Assembly: GCA_019426215.1 (NCBI GenBank)
Contig: CM033394.1
Location: 12,668,195-12,732,194 of the forward strand
Reading direction: 5' to 3'
DNA: 64,000 bases
Origin: Buddleja alternifolia
Taxonomy: Eukaryota > Streptophyta > Magnoliopsida > Lamiales > Scrophulariaceae
Shown: positions 55,948-64,000 of the stretch, piece after piece
How the letters are laid out: every line of letters begins with the position of its first letter
Position numbering within the stretch: the first letter of the stretch is position 1
Notes under the pieces: model-generated
The model's input: the letters and a program-made list of their open reading frames with translations, nothing else
The model's database searches: none
Told to the model about the DNA's origin: nothing
Made by a program: the position numbers and the translations under genes

Positions 55948-57418
55948 GAACTTAATCAATTTGAGCGTAGTAAGGTTTGGACACTAGTACCAAGACCGAC
56001 TCACCAAGGAGTCATTGGAACTAGATGGGTTTATAGAAATAAGATGGATGAGAATGGCATTGTAATAAGAAACAAGGCCAAACTCGTAGCTCAAGGATAT
56101 TTGCCAAGAAGAGGGCATTGATTTTGATGAGACATACGCTCCTGTCGCCCGTCTTGAAGCAATCCGCATGTTTCTAGCGTATGCAGCGTTTAACAAGTTT
56201 ACAGTATATCAAATGGACGTGAAGAGTGCCTTTCTGAATGGTAAACTCCAAGAAGAAGTATATGTGGAGCAACCACCGGGATTCTTCAACTACCATGGTA
56301 AGGGTATAGTGTACAAGCTAGACAAAGCACTTTATGGGCTTAAGCAAGCACCCCGGGCATGTTATGACACTCTCTCTATCTTTCTTATTGGTAAAAACTT
56401 TTCAAAAGGCAGCGTTGATACAACGTTATTTAAAATTACCAATAACGAAGATATTCTCTTAGTCCAAATTTATGTTGATGATATCATATTTGGCTCTACT
56501 AACAAGCGTCTGTGTGAGAAATTTTCGAAAATGATGTAAGAACAATTTGAAATGAGCATGATGGGTGAGTTAACTTTCTTCTTAGGATTACAAGTTAAAC
56601 AACTCCCTAATGAAATATTTATTAACCAAGCTAAATATACGAGAGACATGATTAAGAAATTTGGTATGGAAAATACATCATATTCAAAAATTCCAATGAG
56701 CCAAACGCTTAAGTTAGATAAAGATGAAAGTGGAAAGAAAGTTGATATCACAAATTATAGAGGTATCACTGGATCACTTCTTTATCTTACTGCCAGTAGA
56801 CCTGATATCATGTTTTCGGTATGCATGTGTGCACGATTTCAAGCTGATCCTAAAGAGTCACACTTAATTGCTGCCAAGAAAATCCTTAAGTACCTAAAAG
56901 GCACACGAAATGTGGGCTTATGGTATCCTAGGGATTCTCCTTTTGAACTAATCGGTTACTCAGATGCAGATTTTGCAGGTTGCAAAATAGTTCGTAAAAG
57001 CACTAGTGGTACTTGTCAATTTCTAGGTGATAGGTTAGTTTCATGGCATAGCAAGAAACAACAATCCATAGCTACCTCCACAGCCGAAGCTGAGTATGTA
57101 GCTGCAGGAAGTTGTTGTGCACAAGTTTTATGGATGAGGCAACAACTTAGAGATTATGGAACAATCCTAGGTCCAACCCCCATTCTTTGTGATAACCAAA
57201 GTGCTCTAGCCATGACTCAAAACCCTGTTCTTCATTCAAGAACCAAACACATTGACATTAGATACCATTTCCTTCGTGACCATGTTCAAAAGAAAGATAT
57301 ATCCATGCATTTTATTGGAACTGACAAACAATTGGCAGATATCTTCACCAAAGCGCTCAACGAACAACGCTTTCTCACTTTGAGAAGTGAATTAGGTATG
57401 ATTGATTTAAACGCCTAA
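55948..57418 (+). pseudogene. T9 reverse transcriptase and RNase H
   Basis: RT begins with FERSKVWTLVPRP and GTRWVYRNKMDE, and the frame changes near 56105 (at the AQGY block). [36 protein letters not shown] and [10 protein letters not shown] are intact, including YVDD. A TAA is at 56537-56539. The second segment, 56552-57418 (288 codons), is uninterrupted and holds the RT end (MGELTFFLGLQV) and RNase H: GYSDADFAG, STAEAEYVAA, CDNQSA and TKHIDIRYHFLRD, all acidic residues present. It ends in a TAA at 57416-57418 after GMIDLNA, a typical SIRE-type pol end. Confidence 0.94.
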
Positions 57419-58244
57419 TCATCAAGCATCATACTTTATTAGACATACAATTTAGGGGGAATCCACTTGGTTTATGTCTAAAAGTTTTCTTTGCAAAACA
57501 AAACAAATGGTACAAGTTATCAAATTTAGGGGGAACCTTAAAATTATACTTGAACATAACTAAGCGTCAATGATCAAAAACTTTCAGATGCATGATCATC
57601 AACGCTCAGTATTCTTTTGTGTAATATGTTGGACGCTAAACCATAAAAGGAATTTAGCTTTAAGCGTCCATATTGTCTCCAACAAGTGGTATTAAGCGTT
57701 GAAACTATTCTACTCAACACTTAATATAAAAATAATTTTAAAAATTCATGCATAAAACCTTTTTACACGCTCCTTGAAGTAGTGGTTAGACTCAACAGTC
57801 TATTGTGTACTCTATCCACACACTTCCATCACATCAAACTGGCGGGTAATTAAAAACTTTTTCAAAATGACGGTTCAGAGACAGCACGTGTTTGTGTACG
57901 TGTCAGTGCACAAACGGGCGCATGCGTTACACTCTGAAAATGCCAAACGTTTTTTTAAAACTTTAACTCGGATGTCAAATCTTTATATAAGAATTACCAA
58001 ATGTAACTTCTCTCTATTACACAAAACTCGTGTCCGCGGTTAATGAATTCATGGCTGAGATTAAAACTTTTTACACGTGTGTCAATCCTACAGAGATAAG
58101 GGAACACAAGTTTCAAAAATTAACCTCTGTCATTTAAAACACAATTTGCAGAAAATTCATTTACTCATACTCAAAAATCTCTGCAAATTTACTTTCTCTC
58201 TCTCAAAAGCAAAAGCAAATCTCAGTTCATCCCTTTCACTAAAA
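57419..58244 (+). other. T9 spacer between pol and the extra coding region
   Basis: Non-coding. Two PPT-like TTTAGGGGGAA motifs lie at 57451-57461 and 57525-57535. A stretch at 57680-57698 (CAACAAGTGGTATTAAGCG) closely resembles the T9 LTR end plus PBS (51850-51868). A TATA-like TTTATATAAG lies at 57982-57991, about 260 bp before the next ATG. The last 100 bp are rich in CT. Confidence 0.7.
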
Positions 58245-59900
58245 ATGGCACCAAAGAAATCCTCGTCTACTTCTGCCGAAGCTACCATCAAGGTTACTGA
58301 AGGCCTTGTTGTCGACTGGAAATTTTAGTATGAGCAACCTCAGATCAATCTAACAGATATGATGGATATGGTCGTCAAAGCTGGGCTCAAGTCATTCTTG
58401 ACTCAATACTCGTATCTGTTTCCAACTGAAGTGGATACCTTCTGGAGGACTGCCAAACTTTCAGAGGACAAGAAGTCTATCTCTTGTCTAATTCCTCTAT
58501 CCTCGAAGGAGCCTCCCAAGGAATTCACTCTGACTGCTGCCTCCATTGCCGAGAACTTCAAACTCCCAAATGAGGGTGAGGCACTGGATTCTATTACTTT
58601 AAAACAGATCAAGGAAGCATGGACAACCATGAGTGCGTACGATGATATACCCTACACTCAATATTTCGAAAAGAAAGACCTGGTGTCCAAATACCGGCTA
58701 TTGGCTGATTTCTGCAGTAAGATCATAGAATGCAGAGTGGGAACCTTTGATAAGGTAAACCCAGTACAATTCCAGATGATGACTGCCATACTTTTGAACA
58801 TCAAAATCAACTGGAGTGAGTAAGTTTTTGGAAAATTTCGGGACTGTTCAAGCGGCTCGAATAAACCGTATGGGCTTGTCCTGAGTGACCTTTTATACAA
58901 ATCACAGTGTGTATATTCTTCTGGTCTTTCGTTGAATAAGACCAACTTGCTGGGAAAACGGATTTTGAACAATCTCTTCAATCCTCCCAAAATTGGTGGT
59001 GCTGCCAAACCACTATCTGAGCGTCTGGAAGTACGTCAAGCGTCCGATAAAAAAGCGGAGCGTCCAATGCCAGAAGAAGCTGTGAAGCGTCCAGCTGCAA
59101 CCAAGAAGAGGGCTCCCAAAAAACACAAAGTTAAATTTGCCGCCTCCTCTCAAAAGGTTGATGAGGAAACCGATGAGGATGCAGAGGACAAGTTACCTCT
59201 CAAAAGACGGAAGCTGGAAGGGATCATTAAACAAATAGACTTTGAAGAACCAGTTGCTGATCCTCCCGCTCCACCGCCTAAACTCGTTGAAGGAGTCAAC
59301 GTGAAGAAAATCTTCAAGCGTTCCAGGACTAGCAAGCGTCGAGCTGCTCCCGTTCCTGAAGAGCCTGAGACTGATGAGCCAAGCGCTCAAGTTACTGTTG
59401 AGCCAAGCGCTCAAAGTATTGCTGCTGAGACAAGTTCTCAGGGTAAGTTTATTTCTTCCCACAACATCTCTTTTCCTACATCTGTAGAAGATCCTGCTCT
59501 TATAGAGGATAGTTCCTCTCTTTCAGCTATAGTTCCAGTTGCTGCTGAAGCGTCAACTGATATCATCCATGATGTTGACTTGACCGAAGTCGTTACTGTC
59601 GCTAAAGATGTTGCCGTAGAAGTTGCTGCAATTGAAGCTGAGGAACCTGCTGCTACAGAGGTTCAGACTTCATCTCCTGTTCAGGCTATAACAGAGGCAC
59701 GCTCAGAAGGTCAGAGCGATGCTGAAGACGTTCCAGCGCCTAGACACTTTTTCCAACTCGACCCGCTGACGACGATTGATCATTCAATCAATTATATGCC
59801 CCCAGCGCTCGAAGAAGATTTCATTCCTGCAGGATACAACGAAGAGAGATATATTGCTGCAGAGAATGATGTTGCTCGATTGATTGATTTTGACAGTTAA
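58245..59900 (+). pseudogene. T9 extra ORF, N-terminal part (env-like position)
   Basis: Not a recognised domain. The ATG at 58245 gives MAPKKSSSTSAE and the frame stays open to 59900 except for a TAG (58326-58328) and a TAA (58821-58823), both readable as former Gln codons. The first 200 codons look globular, including FWRTAKLSEDKKSISCLIPL, LTAASIAENFKLPNEGEA and VNPVQFQMMTAILLNIKINW. This style resembles proteins often annotated as putative plant transposon protein domains. The rest is basic (KKRAPKKHK) and then acidic, Pro/Ala/Glu-rich low complexity. No clear signal peptide or transmembrane helix. It occupies the env-like position of SIRE elements, and no function can be assigned. Confidence 0.72.
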
Positions 59901-61573
59901 ATCAAAGTCATCATACAAGGCAGACAAGCAGGCCGAACTCCTAGATGTGACATGGACTTAGCATACTATCTGGATTATGGGCACAGCAAGCCAACCGGGT
60001 TTGCCCTAAGGGATTACAGCATTCGTATGTATGAGCATCTGCGTCCTCGCTTTCTCAATCCTTCAGAGTTAGTCTTAAACAGAGAAGGCTACACACATTT
60101 CCCTCAGATTGCTCATAGCCCTGAAAATCTTGCATTAGTCCATCCACTTCGCCTGTGGAAGAATAAAGCTGCTCATGCCGGTGAGCGTCTCGAATCGTTG
60201 ACAGACTTGCTTCAGACTGAAGCTGATGCCTATTTTGACAGCGTCTGGAATGTTAACTATCAGCCTGATAGATATCGTTTTGAAGCTATCAGAGATATTC
60301 ATCTTGAAGGCATTCGCACTATGGTGACTGCTGGCACAAACTTCTGCATAAATGAAGTTAACTGGGTTGAAGCATATGTGGGACACAAATATACCTTCTT
60401 AGAGCTAGTCCAAGCTCCCCATCTTTTCGGCATAGGCATGCATGACAAGAAGCGACAGTTCGCCAAGTATTGCCTCAAGCAGCGTCAACAGAGAGTCGGA
60501 CCTGTTCTCAAGCTCCCAATTGTTAAACATCAAATCGAACAGTGTCTGCATCAAAAGCTTCACCGATTTTCCACTACTCCTCTTCTATTCAACGCTCAAG
60601 CCTCTTCCAGTGGTACATCTGGTGTATTGTGTTTGAATTTTGCCCCAAGCCACTGTGAAGAAAACTTCAATCTGATGGTGAAGATTTTGACTCCTGTCTC
60701 TCTATTCGATAAGATCTCCATTGCCAATCTTAGATCTTGGAACGGCTCAGTAATCAGTCCATTCAAAGGATATCCACTGCTCTCTTCAATCCGCAGCGAG
60801 GTACTTGATCACTATGAGTTTGTCCTCTCCCTGCTTGAAAGGAATCAAGAGTTCGCTCAAGCACTTTATCCATATCTTGAAGAGTACTATGCTGACTGTG
60901 TACCTGAACATCGGCGTCCTACGTCTCTTCCCTCTGACTGCTTGATTGGATTTTCCAGACAATACTGTCCAGATTCACTCTTCTCCATCGCTCAAGCGCC
61001 GTCCAAAGTCTTCCCAAATCATGTGCTTGATATCATTGGTCCAATGCACATCAGGGCTATTGATAGTCCCCTTCGCACATACATCTCCGGTACTTGTATT
61101 TTCCGAACCAGACTCACTGAACTCTTGGACTCTGCATCCACTTCTTATGCCGATCTAGCACGCTGGAACTTCCAATTCGATGACTTTTGTCAACCAGAGT
61201 CAACGCTTGAGGAAGCGCCTGATAAATCAGCTGAAGCGTTCAAGTCTGCAGTTACAAGTATTCCAGCGTCTGCTGAAGAACTCATTCAAGCGTCTCCACC
61301 AGAGGGTATTCCTGACGCTTCTGATCCTGTTCCTGTTGATGGTGCTGAGGATCTGTCTCTTGACATTCGAGGTACTGTTTTTGATCCAGCCCATCAAGTC
61401 TCTTTTGACTCTCTCAAACACTCATCAAGGTTCAAGCGGTTCCTTCAGATGAGAGTCAATCTTTTGGTCCTTTGCTCAAATCCGTCTAGGAGAATATTAG
61501 CGCCCACGCTACTCAGAACGAAGAATCTCTCCATTGGATTAAAGACGATCTGGCAAAGATTGAAACTCACGTA
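59901..61573 (+). pseudogene. T9 extra ORF, middle part
   Basis: Same frame as the N-terminal part, separated by a TAA at 59898-59900. A 540-codon stretch opens near 59952. Its first 400 residues look folded (FALRDYSIRMYEHLRPRFL, VHPLRLWKNKAAHAGERL, HKYTFLELVQAPHLFGIGMH), with aromatic and Leu-rich blocks and no long hydrophobic span. Residues 400-490 are Pro/Ala/Glu-rich. A frameshift near 61425 moves the reading to the next frame, where GPLLKSV is followed by a TAG (61487-61489) and then by SLHWIKDDLAKIE. I know of no family for it. Confidence 0.7.
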
Positions 61574-62377
61574 ATGAGCGCCCAAATTGCTCATATGCGT
61601 AGTTCAGCTCAAGCGGCTGTTGGTGAGGGCAAGCAAGACTTTCAAGAAATGCATGATGCCACTCAAGCAACCCAACTTGCCAAGAAAGAAGAGCTTGAGA
61701 AGCTCCTTGAAACCCTTGAGACCTCTATAAATGATGCTACCAGCGCCAAGCTTCTTGCTCTGCAGGAACGCTTCGACAAGCGTCTGGATGACATCACAGA
61801 TTCTATTTCTCAGATTGCTCATCAGGTAAGTTTACTCACAGATCATTTCTTAAAGTCTGATGATGGAGGGGGAAAAGAACAAGAAAGGAGAAAAGAGGAA
61901 AGCGTCTAGTTCAAGAGCTGAAGAGCCTCCGTCTCCTAAGCATCAAGTGCTTACTTCTACTTCTGCGCTTAGTCTTGGATAACTGCTCAAAATACATCTG
62001 GAGCGCCCAGTAGTACGCTAAGGGATCCTCCTAGAGCATTATATCCAAATCTACCAATACCTACAAGAGCACTGCTTGAACAATTTGACATCCCTCTTCA
62101 AAGAATGTCCATTCCAGAGCCCACAGATCCAAGAATATTAGCTGAAGAGTGGAAGATGAATGACTTTATCCAAGCTTTTCGAATCTGCCTAAGGTATATC
62201 GGTATTGACCCAACTGACTGGGACAATCATTTTACTGCCTTCAAGAAGAGACAACAAAAAGAAAACAAGCTCATAATCAACAAAGATCATGAAGCAATGA
62301 TGACCTTGGAAGACAATCTGACTGAAGCTATCCGAGCTGAAATGCCCAAGCGATACAGAGTCAGACCAAGACATTAA
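61574..62377 (+). pseudogene. T9 extra ORF, C-terminal coiled-coil part
   Basis: The stretch 61574-61909 has heptad-like Leu/Ile spacing with many E and K (KKEELEKLLETLETSINDA, LLALQERFDKRLDDITDSI) and is very probably a coiled coil. A stop/frame change at about 61905 leads to a Ser/Pro/Lys-rich linker, then a final open segment to 62377 that includes MSIPEPTDPRILAEEWKMND and ends in a basic tail (AEMPKRYRVRPRH). The C-terminal coiled coil recalls env-like proteins of SIRE elements, but there is no transmembrane segment to support a fusion protein. The end is fixed by TAA at 62375-62377. Confidence 0.68.
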
Positions 62378-62595
62378 AGCTTTCTGATTTTACATTATCT
62401 ATATTCTTGTCTCTTATTTCTTCACTTGTTCAGTTGTAAAAATGCCTGTAATTCTCGATATATATAAAATGCTTTTTCAGCTGAAACATCTCGCTGAAGC
62501 GTAACTAACTTTAACTAACGTTATCTAAACCAAGCTAACTTTTACTTTTGGCTGTCTAACTTTTGAACTATAAAAGAGTAAGTATTGCCATCATC

Positions 62596-62609
62596 AAAAA
62601 GGGGAAAAT
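62596..62609 (+). other. T9 polypurine tract
   Basis: AAAAAGGGGAAAAT immediately before the 3' LTR start TGTAAGG. Confidence 0.92.
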
Positions 62610-64000
62610 TGTAAGGAATTTCATTTTAGATGTTTTGATGATGACAATTAGGACTTTGTGTTAGACCCCAAAATATGTAAGTTTGATTTTAGTAGAAAAT
62701 TTGTATAAGCTTTGAAGCGTTAGTTTTGTAATAGGCTTATTAGGCTTTGTTTTATTTTACTTTAGATTGTTGGGCTCTGTAGTCTTAGGCTGAGCGTCTG
62801 ATAAATTTTGAGTGAGTTTATCAGTGGTAAAGTTCAAAGACTCAAGCGCCTGATTTCTGAAAGAAGATAAAAGTCTCCAAGCGTCCAATTGACCAGCCAC
62901 ATCAAGCGTTCCCTTATGGGACAGAAGTAATTTCACCTGAATTTATTTCTAAGTCCAGAAGGAGTTTAATGCAAATATTCTCAAAGCATTAAGTACCAAC
63001 GGGTATTTAATTCAAATGCATTAAATGCTGATAAGAGCATTAAATGTGATAAGCACTTTCAGACGTACGGAGAAGCCACCCTATTGGACTGTCAACTATC
63101 TCAGACTGCAACACCAACTTTTGTGCAGCAGATTTTCAGGAAAAAGGACAAAAGTTGTTCACTCGCGGAAGTGAGAGACAAGCGCCTGTGCATGTGTCAA
63201 CCGGACACTTTCTCCAAGAATGCCTATAAATAGGACTTCAACAACAAACCAAATAAGCAAGAACATTTTAATCTTCAAGTCGAATTGCTGTTGCATTGAA
63301 GTCTCATTCCTTAAACTCTCAGAAAAGCCAGAATATTCAAGAAAACATTTCCTCTGCTTTTCTTCAATCCTGAGACAGTCAACAAATATCTCAAACATTC
63401 TTTTCAAAGAAACCACTTTCCTACTGAGATATTTCCAAGTTGTTTGAACTTCATCAAAATCAAACAAACCGTTTTAGAAAAATCCATCCAAGCCTCGCGA
63501 TCTATGTGAAGTCGAAGTTGGATACTTGCATCATTTCTGGGTGAAAGAAGCAAGGAGATTGAAGTGATTTGGAGCAGAAATCTGTGTGATCAAGGAGCTC
63601 AAGTCATCGACATCTATCTCTCCCTATTGTGTAGAAGATTCTGTGTGATTCTTTGAGAATCACTTTAGTGGATTGCCTCCAAGTGTTCAAGGAGAAGAAG
63701 GACGTAGTTGGGATTAAATCACCCAACGAACCTTACAAATATTGTGTTATTTACTTTTCAGTCAATTCTTTCATATCATATCATTGCATAAATTGATTAA
63801 GTAAAACACAATCAAACGCTAAGCAACTAAGAAACTTCTGGTGACGCTAAAGCTTTCAAAAGAAGACTAGAAAAATCATTCTGCTGTGCTAACACTGATT
63901 AAAGAATTGAACGCTTAAACCCACTCGGTTAAAATATTCAAATCTTGAAGTCTAAGTTAACTCTCTAAAAACAGTCTTCATCAGACGCTTAACCTAAGCG
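62610..64000 (+). repeat. T9 3' LTR, cut by the window end
   Basis: It starts TGTAAGGAATTTC and aligns with the 5' LTR for its whole visible length (1,391 of about 1,550 bp). TATAAATA lies at 63225-63232. About 160 bp remain outside. Confidence 0.95.

Larger units (their letters stand above)
50301..64000 (+). mobile_element. T9: SIRE/Maximus-like Ty1/copia element with an extra post-pol coding region
   Basis: A plus-strand element of at least 13.7 kb: 5' LTR 50301-51852, PBS, gag 51958-54165, pol to 57418, an additional coding region 58245-62377, PPT 62596-62609, 3' LTR from 62610. Gag with FDSGSSRHMTG protease and long pol similarity point to the SIRE/Maximus group, known for an env-like ORF after pol. 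It is inserted in the T8 5' LTR. The left TSD should be CCGCG (50296-50300). Confidence 0.93.

Noticed and set aside
58245..62377. Calling the T9 extra region a true envelope gene
   Set aside because: No signal peptide, membrane span or fusion peptide was seen. Only its position and the coiled coil support the comparison.

Overview
Plant nuclear DNA, almost certainly from a eudicot (an inference from the retrotransposon lineages; the species cannot be read from the sequence). The 64 kb contain no convincing host gene, tRNA gene or full rRNA gene. Nearly all of it is LTR retrotransposons inserted into one another. I label them T1 to T9 from left to right. Orientation and borders come from TG...CA LTR ends, tRNA primer-binding sites (PBS), polypurine tracts (PPT), target-site duplications (TSD) and the encoded gag/pol motifs. 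All lineage names rest on motif recognition by eye, not on a search.

Left arm. T1 (1-8448, minus) is a Ty3/gypsy chromovirus-type element (Tekay/Del-like) with a decayed gag-pol. It sits in the gag gene of T2 (8449-12300, minus), a SIRE/Maximus-like Ty1/copia element whose 5' side carries one full LTR and one partial LTR in tandem. T2 abuts T3 (12301-14051 and 21057-23004, minus), an Athila-like gypsy relic. The T3 protease is split by T4 (14052-21056, minus), a non-autonomous Athila/Tat-type element that has gag and protease but no reverse transcriptase.

Middle. T5 (23005-31641, minus) looks like a Tat-lineage element. It has a 565-bp LTR, a PPT, a long non-coding 3' region with several tandem-repeat families (57 bp, about 27 bp, 87-88 bp) and a decayed gag/protease. 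A solo LTR with the perfect TSD AACTT (25922-28075) lies inside it.

Right arm. The insertions form a nest whose right-hand halves never reappear in this window. T5 is interrupted by T6 (Ty1/copia, plus). The 3' LTR of T6 is interrupted by T7 (Ty1/copia, minus). The pol of T7 is interrupted by T8 (non-autonomous Athila/Tat-type, minus). The 5' LTR of T8 is interrupted by T9 (SIRE/Maximus-like Ty1/copia, plus, 50301 to beyond 64000). T6 also carries a solo LTR of the T9 family with TSD TATGC inside its integrase gene.

T9 is the most notable element. Its LTRs differ by only about 2% by eye. Downstream of pol it carries a further reading region of about 4.1 kb (58245-62377) in the position of the env-like gene of SIRE elements. 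PPT-like and PBS-like relics lie between pol and that region. No element here has an intact pol: premature stops, many of them readable as C-to-T or G-to-A changes, and frameshifts break all of them.
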